Shown: positions 1-6,916 of the stretch, in pieces | How the letters are laid out: every line of letters begins with the position of its first letter | Position numbering within the stretch: position 1 is the stretch's first letter | Source: Candidatus Absconditabacterales bacterium | GTDB lineage: Bacteria > Patescibacteriota > Gracilibacteria > Absconditabacterales > Absconditicoccaceae | Direction of reading: 5' to 3' | DNA length: 20,970 bases | Assembly (NCBI GenBank): GCA_023228925.1 | Contig: JALOAF010000019.1 | Coordinates: forward strand, 1 to 20,970 | Program-made: the position numbers and the translations under genes | The notes under the pieces: model-generated | Database searches by the model: none | What the model saw: the letters and a program-made list of their open reading frames with translations, nothing else | What the model was told of the DNA's origin: nothing

Positions 1-793
1 CAAATTCAGGATTAACATCAACCTTAATATTATATCCTGCTAAAGAGTTCATTATATCAATGATTTTTTTTAGATGAACTTCACTTGATGAAGAGATATT
101 ATAAACTTCACCACATTTACCATTTTCAAGAAGCTTATCATAACATTCACAGACAAATCTCACATCAGAAAAATCTCGAATAACATCAAGATTACCTAAT
201 TCAATATTATCTTTTTTTTCTTTGTAATGTTTTACAATCTTAGGTATAAGAAAATGATCTTCCTGACCAGGGCCAGTATAATTAAAAGGTCTTGCAATAA
301 TTAAATTTAATCTATCCATATAATTTTTTGCAATAAACTCCATAGCAAGTTTACTGATTGAATAATGATTAACAGGTTCTGGTATAACATTTTCATTTAC
401 AATACCTTCCGCATTTCTCCCATAAATATTAGCAGAACTGGCCAATATTATTTTTTTAGGACTTTGTCCAGTTTCAAGCAAAGCATTAAGAAGATTTTCC
501 ACTCCTAAAATATTAACTTTATAAAAAGGCAGAGAATTATCAACATCAATAAATGATAATGCTGCTAAATTTATAATATAATCAGGACGAACCTTATCAA
601 CAACATCTATAATCTCAGAATAATTAGTAATATCACAGGTATATATAATAGGGATTCGGGACTCGGTTTTTCCCGATATTTTCAATCCAACATTATTTAA
701 ACAAGTCCCATATATATCAAATTTTTTATTTAATACTTGATATAACCACTTGCCAGTAAAACCCTCAATTCCAGTTATCAATAATTTTTTCAT
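1..793 (-). CDS. rmd: GDP-6-deoxy-D-lyxo-4-hexulose reductase (Rmd-like), C-terminus beyond window
   Basis: My own translation from the ATG at 793-791 gives 264 codons open to the window edge, so the last part of the protein is missing (family about 300-330 residues). It is an extended short-chain dehydrogenase: nucleotide-binding GxxGxxG at residues 8-14 (GIEGFTG), a Ser-rich strand at 118-120, catalytic Tyr144-x3-Lys148 (YSISK), and RDFSDVR at 206-212, typical of GDP-4-keto-6-deoxymannose reductases. The reaction would reduce the Gmd product to GDP-D-rhamnose in the cytoplasm. A gmd gene lies about 4 kb upstream in the same orientation, which supports this choice over a UDP-glucose epimerase. 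No clear Shine-Dalgarno precedes the ATG; a GTAC repeat array runs to within about 12 bases of it. Family is confident, exact substrate less so. Confidence 0.8.
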   Translation of the reverse strand, partial: MKKLLITGIEGFTGKWLYQVLNKKFDIYGTCLNNVGLKISGKTESRIPIIYTCDITNYSEIIDVVDKVRPDYIINLAALSFIDVDNSLPFYKVNILGVENLLNALLETGQSPKKIILASSANIYGRNAEGIVNENVIPEPVNHYSISKLAMEFIAKNYMDRLNLIIARPFNYTGPGQEDHFLIPKIVKHYKEKKDNIELGNLDVIRDFSDVRFVCECYDKLLENGKCGEVYNISSSSEVHLKKIIDIMNSLAGYNIKVDVNPEF

Positions 794-802
794 AATTTAT
801 AA

Positions 803-965
803 ATTGTACATTAGTACATAAAGTGTATACTAGTACAGAAAGTGTACACCGGTACAGAAATGTACATCAGTACACTCTCAGTACAATTTTCTGTACACCT
901 CTCATACACTGTTTGTACTTACTCAGTACCGCCTTTGTACATCTTTAGTACTGCTCTTGTACTCT
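803..965. repeat. Degenerate tandem array of GTAC-headed units (array 1)
   Basis: GTAC or a one-base variant begins at 806, 814, 825, 833, 844, 852, 862, 870, 881, 893, 904, 915, 926, 937, 948 and 959. From 893 on the spacing is exactly 11 bases; before that steps of 8 and 10-11 alternate (about 19 per pair). Read on the minus strand the 11-mers are purine-rich, for example GTACAAGAGCA and GTACAAAGGCG. The array fills almost the whole gap between the stop of the methyltransferase gene (972) and the start of rmd (793). No reading frame passes through it. Function unknown. Confidence 0.85.
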
Positions 966-971
966 CTCCTT

Positions 972-1856
972 TCAATAACTTCTAAACAACCAATCTGGTC
1001 TTGTTTCAATTTCATCATATTTATTTATAGCTCTAACAAAAATATACTGTCCCAGATCTGCAGTTCTATTTTTCAATATTTTGTTTATTAAATCAATATC
1101 TGAACCAATAATCTCTCTTGCCTCAAAATCATGAACATCCTGAGTAAAAGCAATATCAATCTCAAAACCAAATCCTTCAAGAAACATAATTATCTCTTTT
1201 AAACTATATTCCCGATTATGTCTGCCATAAGCTCCATATCCTGAATATGGATCATATATATTACTACCCGAAATAATCTTAATTATATTTTCTAATCTAG
1301 CAATGTTAGGTGTAGTAAGAATTAGATATCCATCTTTTCTTAAATTCTTTTTAATATTTATCAAAGCTTTATATGGATCATTTGAAAGATGTTCAATAAC
1401 TTCACAAAAAAGTATAACATCAAATTTTTCTTTATAATCTAATTCATCTTTTTCAATATTTATATTTTTATATACAAACTCAAACTTTTCATTTTCATCA
1501 ATATTCTTTACTGATTGTGAACATTCAATATTATCGGTTATTCCAAAAAAATTTGTATATTTTATATCAAAATCAAAATATTTCTCTAAAATTACAGATA
1601 TAAAATACGGATTACTTCCAATTTCTAAAATGTCTTTAACTTTTTCAGGAATTAAATTTACAGTATAAATAAATCTTTTAAAGTCACTTTCAAGATAATT
1701 ATAAAGTTCTTTATTTGCTACAAGATCAAGATTTTTTAAATAATTAAAAATTTCTTTCTCATCCAATTCTGATTTTAACAGAATATTATTCTTTTTTTTA
1801 TCAAAAACTTTTAATTTTTTTTTTATAATAAAATCTTTTAAAAAACGCTTTAACAT
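972..1856 (-). CDS. Class I SAM-dependent methyltransferase, polysaccharide-cluster type
   Basis: A 294-residue soluble protein. Motif I of the Rossmann-type methyltransferase fold is at about residues 75-83 (DILEIGSNP), the acidic post-motif strand at 144-150 (KFDVILF), the common EVIEHL segment at 152-157, and LRKDGYLILTTPN at 172-184, the usual motif II/III. A Gly/Tyr-rich loop with GRHNREYSLKEI (211-222) resembles methyltransferases found in O-antigen clusters, where it probably shapes the acceptor site. The acceptor (sugar hydroxyl or other) cannot be told. The ATG has a GAGG ribosome site about six bases upstream. The gene is bracketed on both sides by GTAC-type repeat arrays and separates rmd from the other sugar genes, so it may be a late arrival. 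Methyltransferase fold is firm; role is inference. Confidence 0.8.
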   Translation of the reverse strand: MLKRFLKDFIIKKKLKVFDKKKNNILLKSELDEKEIFNYLKNLDLVANKELYNYLESDFKRFIYTVNLIPEKVKDILEIGSNPYFISVILEKYFDFDIKYTNFFGITDNIECSQSVKNIDENEKFEFVYKNINIEKDELDYKEKFDVILFCEVIEHLSNDPYKALINIKKNLRKDGYLILTTPNIARLENIIKIISGSNIYDPYSGYGAYGRHNREYSLKEIIMFLEGFGFEIDIAFTQDVHDFEAREIIGSDIDLINKILKNRTADLGQYIFVRAINKYDEIETRPDWLFRSY

Positions 1857-1885
1857 TTAAACCTCATTTAATAAAAAAATACATT

Positions 1886-2147
1886 GTACAAAAATGTAAA
1901 TCCGTACAGAAGTGTATGTTAGTACATAAAGTGTACTCTGGTACACCTTTCGTACAGTACTATACACTCTCATACACTATTTGTACACTCTCAGTAACGC
2001 CTTTGTACGCTAGTACAGAAGTGTATGTTAGTACATAAAGTGTACTCTGGTACCGCTCACGTACTGCTCTTATACACTCCTAATACCGTTTTTTTACACT
2101 CTTCGTACTGCTTTTGTACCGCCTTGCTCCTTTACTGCTCTTATACA
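1886..2147. repeat. Degenerate tandem array of GTAC-headed units (array 2)
   Basis: About 25 GTAC-like cores (GTAC, ATAC, GTAT, TTAC) lie in an 11-base register with some 8- and 10-base steps: for example 1972, 1983, 1994, 2005 and 2050, 2061, 2072, 2083, 2094, 2105, 2116 are each 11 apart. It shares words with array 1 (CGCCTTTGTAC at 1998-2008 and 930-940). A 41-base segment at 1904-1944 is repeated exactly at 2013-2053. The array fills the gap between the deaminase-like gene stop (2152) and the next gene start (1856), leaving only a short leader with the GAGG ribosome site. No gene or tRNA seen in it. Confidence 0.85.
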
Positions 2148-2151
2148 TTTT

Positions 2152-2742
2152 TTATTTATTTAATTTTCTAAACCTCTTATTATCTTCATCAGAAATAATT
2201 TTTGAGATTTGAGGTTTTATATGACAAAAATATTTTCTATCTCTATCCAAATAATTGGTTTTTTCATCAAGCTGATATATTCTTGCCTGCACTAATCTCA
2301 TTCCAGCAATTAATTCTATAACATTATTAGAATTATTATAAAGTTCAAGTGGAAAACATCCAGTAAACCCAGGTTGAACAATAGAATTAAATGAAATACC
2401 TATTTTATTTACAGAACTCCTGGTGTTAAGTTCAACAAGGATATCTTCCGGTAATTTAATATACTCAAGAGTATTAGTTACCACAAGTTGTCCTGGAAAA
2501 AGTAAGAAAGGTTCTCCAAATTCTCTCTTAGTAATTTGGAAACAAGCTCCAACACCATTTTCATCATACAAAGACAATTTAGAATATCTGGTATTTACAG
2601 ACACATAAAAATCAAATCCTAACCTCAAGTCCAAAGATATCTCGCCTATTTGATTAATATCTAATAACGGCGATATATAAAAACCTCTAATATCATTATT
2701 TTTTATTATCTCATTTAATTTATTTTTAGTCAGTAACTTCAT
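2152..2742 (-). CDS. dCTP deaminase / dUTPase-fold protein (Dcd-like)
   Basis: A 196-residue protein (ATG at 2742-2740; a TTG one codon earlier is less likely). It has the trimeric dUTPase/dCTP deaminase signatures in order: SLDLRLG near residue 36, FPGQLVV near 83, ELNTRSSVNKIG at 104-115 (family RSSxxRxG), QPGFTGCFPLEL at 123-134 (family IDPGxxGxxxLE), and the GM..Q segment near 148-152. The Glu of FPLEL matches the catalytic Glu of dCTP deaminases, so activity is possible: dCTP to dUTP plus ammonia. Two usual positions differ: Lys for the Arg after RSS, and Gln for the Asp before PGF. It is the last gene of a coupled trio, starting inside the metalloprotease-like gene (17-base overlap). 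An accessory, perhaps antiviral, nucleotide-depleting role is inferred; a housekeeping dcd is the alternative. Confidence 0.72.
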   Translation of the reverse strand: MKLLTKNKLNEIIKNNDIRGFYISPLLDINQIGEISLDLRLGFDFYVSVNTRYSKLSLYDENGVGACFQITKREFGEPFLLFPGQLVVTNTLEYIKLPEDILVELNTRSSVNKIGISFNSIVQPGFTGCFPLELYNNSNNVIELIAGMRLVQARIYQLDEKTNYLDRDRKYFCHIKPQISKIISDEDNKRFRKLNK

Positions 2743-3820
2743 CAATACTATTCCATTGTTTTTTTATCATGTAATCTCTAATTGATTTTTGGACAAGATT
2801 ATTAATAATATCAAATTTTTTCTTTTGGGATAATCTTCCAAAATCACCTTCATTTATTCTATCAGACAATAAAAATTCCCATCCAATTTCAAATATTTTC
2901 TTTAATTCAAAATCGTTTTCAATTTGGATTGGCACAAAATTTTCAAAATAAATAAAATATTTTTCAAATTCAATTTTATGATATACAAGTTGTCTATTAT
3001 ATCTTGTAATCTTAATACCTTCATTAATAATATTAATAATGTCATTGTTTTTTCCAAATAAAAAATCCTCAACAACATTAATTCTCAAATCAATATCAGG
3101 ATGAGTATATGAAACATTACCTTGATCAGAAAATTTTAATTTTTTTAACAATTCAATAAATCCTTTTCCTGAAAACTGAGCACCATACAAATCGGAGAAA
3201 AATTCTTTTAAATAATTTTCTGCAATTTTTTTTCTGTCATTTGTTTTAAAATAATCAAAAATGTCAATATTTAATAATTTTGATAAGATATTAAATACTT
3301 CATCAGTGTAAAAAAGAAGTATCGCATTAGAAATTGCATAATTTCTCTCAATAAAATGACCCGCCTCGTGAAATAAAGCAATGTTATTTAAAGGAATATC
3401 TTTATAATTTTCCGGTAAACCCATAATAATATATTTTTCACTAATATTATTAATATCAAACAAACTTTTTATGTCAAAATCATTATAAATACAATAATTA
3501 AATTCACCCAACATTTTTGTTAAGATTTTCAAATTTGTTTTAAAATCACTTTCTAATATTTTCTCGATTACAAATATAACTTCATATGGAATTAATTTAT
3601 TTATACTACCCCTTAAAAAACTTATAGTTAAAAACAAGTTATCTCGATAATTTCTTAAATAGTATATGTCCGTTTCTACAGTTAATGTGTTTTCAATATC
3701 AGCATTGATTGAATCAATTAATTTAACAATGTTTTTATCGAAAAATGGAGTAAGATAAATATTTTTTAAAATATCTTGTAGATTTTGTATATCGATAATC
3801 TCAAGATCAATTTCATTCAT
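2726..3820 (-). CDS. HExxH zinc metalloprotease-like protein of unknown function
   Basis: A 364-residue protein with a zinc-protease motif HEAGH at residues 151-155. About 50 residues later the helix NYLKEFFSDLYGAQF (203-217) offers a Glu206 third ligand and Asp210, the arrangement of gluzincin-type peptidases, and a THPDIDLRI segment (239-247) recalls the His-Pro...Arg stretch that follows in several such families. No signal peptide or membrane segment is evident, so it should be cytoplasmic. The N-terminal 130 residues are helical and not recognised. It overlaps the small upstream gene by 8 bases and the deaminase-like gene by 17, so the three are likely translated together. I cannot name the family; the peptidase call rests on the motif and context of conserved residues, not on a search. 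Confidence 0.62.
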   Translation of the reverse strand: MNEIDLEIIDIQNLQDILKNIYLTPFFDKNIVKLIDSINADIENTLTVETDIYYLRNYRDNLFLTISFLRGSINKLIPYEVIFVIEKILESDFKTNLKILTKMLGEFNYCIYNDFDIKSLFDINNISEKYIIMGLPENYKDIPLNNIALFHEAGHFIERNYAISNAILLFYTDEVFNILSKLLNIDIFDYFKTNDRKKIAENYLKEFFSDLYGAQFSGKGFIELLKKLKFSDQGNVSYTHPDIDLRINVVEDFLFGKNNDIINIINEGIKITRYNRQLVYHKIEFEKYFIYFENFVPIQIENDFELKKIFEIGWEFLLSDRINEGDFGRLSQKKKFDIINNLVQKSIRDYMIKKQWNSIDEVTD

Positions 3821-4118
3821 GTTCTTTAATTATTTGCAAAATTATATCAGATATTTTTTGAATCACTCCAGAATCCTGAGTTTTATCAATGTTCTTCTTA
3901 ACAAAATCAATTATTTCACCGTTTTCCATTAATAAATATGCTAAGCGAATTGATTCTGCTTCTGCATTTTTTATCTCATTTTTATCATTTAATATTGCAA
4001 TACTTTTTCTCAATAAATTGGTTATCTTTTCACGATTATTTTGTCTTGAATTCTCTCTACACAATTTTTTTATATAAAAATTTTCATCTTCAAAAAAATT
4101 ATACTGTTCTGCAAACAT
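3813..4118 (-). CDS. Small helical protein, first gene of the metalloprotease/deaminase operon
   Basis: A 101-residue charged protein from the ATG at 4118-4116, preceded by AAGGAG eight bases upstream; a GTG nine bases further upstream sits on top of that ribosome site and is unlikely. Sequence is mostly predicted helix, rich in Lys, Glu, Asn and Ile, with no membrane segment and no motif I recognise. It ends inside the start of the HExxH gene (8-base overlap), so the two are coupled and the protein is a candidate partner, adaptor or inhibitor of the metalloprotease-like product. That role is inference from order only. It follows a recognisable promoter, which makes this trio look like an independent transcription unit within the cluster. 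Confidence 0.6.
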   Translation of the reverse strand: MFAEQYNFFEDENFYIKKLCRENSRQNNREKITNLLRKSIAILNDKNEIKNAEAESIRLAYLLMENGEIIDFVKKNIDKTQDSGVIQKISDIILQIIKEHE

Positions 4119-4134
4119 AATCAACACTCCTTAT

Positions 4135-4161
4135 ATTATAAATATATCACAAATAAAACAA
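4135..4161 (-). promoter_or_regulatory. Probable sigma-70-type promoter of the small protein/metalloprotease/deaminase operon
   Basis: On the minus strand a perfect -10 TATAAT is at 4140-4135, with TTGTTT at 4161-4156 as a possible -35 after a 15-base spacer (slightly short). The AAGGAG ribosome site follows directly and the ATG is at 4118. In such AT-rich DNA a TATAAT alone is weak evidence, but position and the gap after the preceding gene fit. Confidence 0.45.
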
Positions 4162-4191
4162 AAATAAAAATAAAAATTCAGGATTCGTGGG

Positions 4192-4572
4192 TTATTTAAT
4201 TTCAATTTTATTTCCTTTTTTATTAAGTTTATAAATTAAAACATTTAACATTATACTTATATCTTTAATAAATTCATATATTTCTATTAATTGTTCTTTA
4301 CCTGTTAAATTAATTTTTTCACATATAATCACTTGAGTTTCCAATTCATATAACGATCCAAGAGATATATGTAAAAATTTAACATAATCTTTAGTAGTTT
4401 TTCTACCCCATCCTTCAGCAATATTTGAAGGAATTGAAACCGATGCTCTTCTCATCTGAGATACTAAACCAAACTTTTCGATTTCACAAAAATTGCTTGT
4501 TTTTATATAAATTTCTTGAACCAACAACATAGATTTTTTCCAAACATCTAATTCCTTATAACTTGTAATCAT
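4192..4572 (-). CDS. Four-helix-bundle protein (23S rRNA intervening-sequence / Avd family)
   Basis: A 126-residue protein with the hallmarks of the S23/bIVP family: opening SYKELDVWKKSM (residues 4-15), then SQMRRASVSIPSNIAEGWGRKT in the middle, and DYVKFLHISLGSLYELETQ. These four-helix proteins are encoded inside 23S rRNA intervening sequences in some bacteria and are related to the Avd accessory protein of diversity-generating retroelements; most copies, as here, stand alone with unknown function, and nucleic-acid binding is suspected. The ATG at 4572 has GGGTGAT just upstream; a TTG at 4584 would also be in frame but lies on the ribosome site. The ribosome site is formed by the end of the 11-base repeat array that separates this gene from gmd. 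No reverse transcriptase or rRNA is in the window. Confidence 0.85.
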   Translation of the reverse strand: MITSYKELDVWKKSMLLVQEIYIKTSNFCEIEKFGLVSQMRRASVSIPSNIAEGWGRKTTKDYVKFLHISLGSLYELETQVIICEKINLTGKEQLIEIYEFIKDISIMLNVLIYKLNKKGNKIEIK

Positions 4573-4584
4573 ATAATCACCCAA

Positions 4585-4733
4585 TTCCCGGTTTTATCCC
4601 ATCTTTATCCCAGTTTTTCCCCATTTTTATCCCGGTTCCACCCCAGTTCCATCCCGGTTCCATACCGGTTCCACCCCAGTTCCATCCCGGTTCCATCCCG
4701 GTTCCATCCCGGTTCCACCCCAGTCTTTCCCGA
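4585..4733. repeat. Tandem array of about 13 GGTTCCATCCC units, 11-base period (array 3)
   Basis: The CCC core recurs at 4587, 4598, 4609, 4620, 4631, 4642, 4653, 4664, 4675, 4686, 4697, 4708 and 4719, exactly 11 bases apart, with a last divergent copy at about 4729. The plus-strand consensus is GGTTCCATCCC with AGTTCCACCCC variants; units near the four-helix gene drift to T-rich forms (GTTTTATCCC). On the minus strand it is purine-rich (GGATGGAACCG). It fills the whole gap between gmd and the four-helix-bundle gene. GC-rich compared with its surroundings. Confidence 0.92.
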
Positions 4734-4734
4734 A

Positions 4735-4765
4735 GGATTTTCCTTTTTATTTAAAAGGAAAATCC
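4735..4765. terminator. Perfect 13-bp inverted repeat overlapping the gmd stop codon
   Basis: GGATTTTCCTTTT (4735-4747) pairs perfectly with AAAAGGAAAATCC (4753-4765) around a 5-base loop. The gmd stop codon (4753-4751) lies in it. On the plus strand it is followed by a T-rich run, but on the minus strand, where gmd is transcribed, no U-tract follows, so it may be an mRNA-end or pausing hairpin, not a classic terminator. Confidence 0.4.
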
Positions 4766-5785
4766 TCTTTCATTTCTTTTAAGGTCTGCTTCAACCATCA
4801 TTTTACAAAGTTCTTCTAATGATGTTTCAGCTTCCCAGCCTAATTCATCTTTTGCTTTTTTTGCATCACCAATAAGAAGTTCCACTTCTGCCGGTCTAAA
4901 AAATTCAGTATTAACTTTCACTAAAATATTACCAGTCTTTTTACATTTACCTATTTCATCAACACCTTTACCAGACCATTCAATTTCAATATCAACAGCT
5001 TTAAATGCAAGTTCAACAAAATGCCTTATTGTCCAAGTCTTATTTGTTGCAAGAACATACACATCAGGTTTTTCAGCCTGCATCATAAGATACATACCTT
5101 CAACATAATCTTTTGCAAACCCCCAGTCTCTTTTAGCATCCAAATTGCCGAGTTCCACACAATCCTGCTTACCAAGCTTAATCTTTGCAACAGCATCTGT
5201 AATCTTACGAGTAACAAACTCTCTCCCTCTTAATGGAGATTCATGATTGAAAAGAATTCCGCAACATCCAAATATTCCATAAGACTCTCTGTAATTTATT
5301 GTACTCCAGTGAGCAAATAGCTTAGCAACACCATAAGGACTTCTTGGATAAAATGGAGTTTTTTCACTCTGAGGTATTTCCTGAACTTTTCCAAAAAGCT
5401 CCGATGTTGAAGCCTGATAAAATCTGGTATCAGGTTTAATAACTCTGATTGCTTCAAGAAGATGAAGAGCTCCCAAACCGGTAATATGAGCAGTAGCTAA
5501 AGGCTGCTTAAATGATACTCCAACAAAACTCTGAGCCGCCAGATTATATACTTCATCAGGCATAATATCTTTAATCATCAACATTGCATTAGCCTGATCA
5601 ATAAGATCAAAATCAACTAGATGTAAATTAGAATGATTATCTATACCTAATTCTTCTATTCTCCAGAAATTAACAGAACTGGTTCTTCTATAAGTACCAT
5701 AGACTTCATAACCTTTGTTTAATAATAATTCAGCAAGATAAGCACCATCCTGCCCAGTAACACCAGTAATAATAGCTTTTTTCAT
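4751..5785 (-). CDS. gmd: GDP-mannose 4,6-dehydratase
   Basis: A 344-residue cytoplasmic enzyme converting GDP-D-mannose to GDP-4-keto-6-deoxy-D-mannose. Extended SDR features are clear: [15 protein letters not shown] with GxxGxxG at residues 8-14, TYRRTSS at 31-37 (NADP binding), [12 protein letters not shown] at 81-92, catalytic STSE at 126-129 and Tyr151-x3-Lys155 in RSPYGVAK, and [17 protein letters not shown]. These match Gmd specifically. Length is a little below the 345-375 of most Gmd proteins. A GAGG ribosome site precedes the ATG. It follows rffA by 9 bases and so is likely co-transcribed with it. The Rmd-like gene at the left edge would use its product; the usual gmd-rmd pair is split here by about 4 kb of accessory genes and repeats. 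Confidence 0.95.
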   Translation of the reverse strand: MKKAIITGVTGQDGAYLAELLLNKGYEVYGTYRRTSSVNFWRIEELGIDNHSNLHLVDFDLIDQANAMLMIKDIMPDEVYNLAAQSFVGVSFKQPLATAHITGLGALHLLEAIRVIKPDTRFYQASTSELFGKVQEIPQSEKTPFYPRSPYGVAKLFAHWSTINYRESYGIFGCCGILFNHESPLRGREFVTRKITDAVAKIKLGKQDCVELGNLDAKRDWGFAKDYVEGMYLMMQAEKPDVYVLATNKTWTIRHFVELAFKAVDIEIEWSGKGVDEIGKCKKTGNILVKVNTEFFRPAEVELLIGDAKKAKDELGWEAETSLEELCKMMVEADLKRNERGFSF

Positions 5786-5794
5786 GTTTATACC

Positions 5795-6916
5795 TCATCT
5801 ATAATATTCTTTAATAATATCACAAATATAATCAATATCTTTTTCCTCAAGACCATAATACATTGGTAATCTAATCAATTTTTCACTTTCTCTAGTAGTA
5901 AAATTATCTTTTCCATAAAATTCTCCCAGCTTCAACCCTGCAACCGAAGAATGTAAAGGAATATAATGAAAAACAGAATAAACATCATTATCTCTTAAAA
6001 ATTTAATCAAAGCAGTCCTTTCATCCAAGTCTTTTGTTTTAATATAAAACATGTGTGCATTATGTTCACATTCTTCAGGAATAAAAGGTAATCCAATATA
6101 ATCATTTAATTCTTTTAAGTTATTGTAATATAAATCCCAAGTATTTAAACGATTTTTATTGATTTTTTCAGAATTTTCTAACTGTCCATAAAGAAAAGCA
6201 GCATTTAACTCGCTTGGAAGATAACTAGAACCAATATCAACCCACGAATATTTATCAATTTCACCTCTGAAAAATTTAGATCTATTAGTACCTTTTTCTC
6301 TAATTATTTCTGCTCTTTCAATAAATTTTTCATTGTTGATTATTAAAGCACCACCTTCTCCACACTGGTAATTTTTTGTCTCATGAAAACTAAAACATCC
6401 TATGTCTCCAATTGTCCCCAAAGGTTGTCCTTTATATCTTGACATGACTCCCTGAGCAGCATCCTCAATAACAAACAATTTATTTTTTCTGGCAATTTTC
6501 ATAATAGTATCCATTTCACAGGAAACGCCTGCATAATGCACCGGAACAATTGCTTTTGTTTTTTTTGTTATTGCTGCTTCAATTAAGTTCTCATCAATAT
6601 TCATCGTATCTGGTCTAATATCAACAAAAATAATCTTTGCTCCCCTTAGAGCAAAAGCATTTGCAGTAGATACAAATGTATACGAAGGCATAATAATTTC
6701 ATCACCAGGCTTTATATCAATAAGCAATGCAGCCATATCTAAAGCATGAGAGCAGGAAGTTGTAAGCAAAGCTTTTTTACAGTAAAATTTTTCCTCAAAC
6801 CACTTATGGCATAATTTAGTAAACTCTCCATCTCCTGATAATTTATTATTGACTAATGCTTTGTTGATATACTCAAATTCTTTTCCAACAGTAACAGGTT
6901 TATTAAATGGTATCAT
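5795..6916 (-). CDS. rffA: dTDP-4-amino-4,6-dideoxygalactose transaminase (RffA/WecE type)
   Basis: A 373-residue PLP-dependent sugar aminotransferase of the DegT/DnrJ/EryC1/StrS family. SFHETKNY carries the Schiff-base lysine (Lys181); VIEDAAQGV at 149-157 holds the Asp that contacts the PLP ring, and MPSYTFVSTANAFALRG at 76-92 and FVDIRPDTMNID at 97-108 are characteristic of the RffA/WecE branch, which makes dTDP-Fuc4N from dTDP-4-keto-6-deoxyglucose with glutamate as donor. The ATG has AGGAG upstream and overlaps the end of the methyltransferase gene by 14 bases. The formyltransferase three genes upstream suggests the amino group is then formylated. No dTDP-glucose synthesis genes (rmlA/rmlB) are in the window, so the precursor must come from elsewhere in the genome. 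Confidence 0.9.
   Translation of the reverse strand: MIPFNKPVTVGKEFEYINKALVNNKLSGDGEFTKLCHKWFEEKFYCKKALLTTSCSHALDMAALLIDIKPGDEIIMPSYTFVSTANAFALRGAKIIFVDIRPDTMNIDENLIEAAITKKTKAIVPVHYAGVSCEMDTIMKIARKNKLFVIEDAAQGVMSRYKGQPLGTIGDIGCFSFHETKNYQCGEGGALIINNEKFIERAEIIREKGTNRSKFFRGEIDKYSWVDIGSSYLPSELNAAFLYGQLENSEKINKNRLNTWDLYYNNLKELNDYIGLPFIPEECEHNAHMFYIKTKDLDERTALIKFLRDNDVYSVFHYIPLHSSVAGLKLGEFYGKDNFTTRESEKLIRLPMYYGLEEKDIDYICDIIKEYYR

Noticed and set aside
803..2147. CRISPR array
   Set aside because: Units are 8-11 bases with no unique spacers and no cas genes nearby; the repeats are simply tandem and degenerate.
3889..4161. Toxin-antitoxin reading of the 101-residue protein plus HExxH protein
   Set aside because: Possible (HExxH proteases pair with small partners in some modules), but neither protein shows a recognised antitoxin DNA-binding fold, so I did not annotate it as such.
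4192..4572. Diversity-generating retroelement (Avd-like protein present)
   Set aside because: No reverse transcriptase gene and no template/variable repeat pair is visible; the protein alone is common outside such elements.
4585..4733. Coding region through array 3 (GGATGGAACCG units give an 11-codon periodic peptide on the minus strand)
   Set aside because: The open stretch is short, ends in a TAA within the array and has no start or ribosome site of its own; the four-helix gene has a better start after the array.
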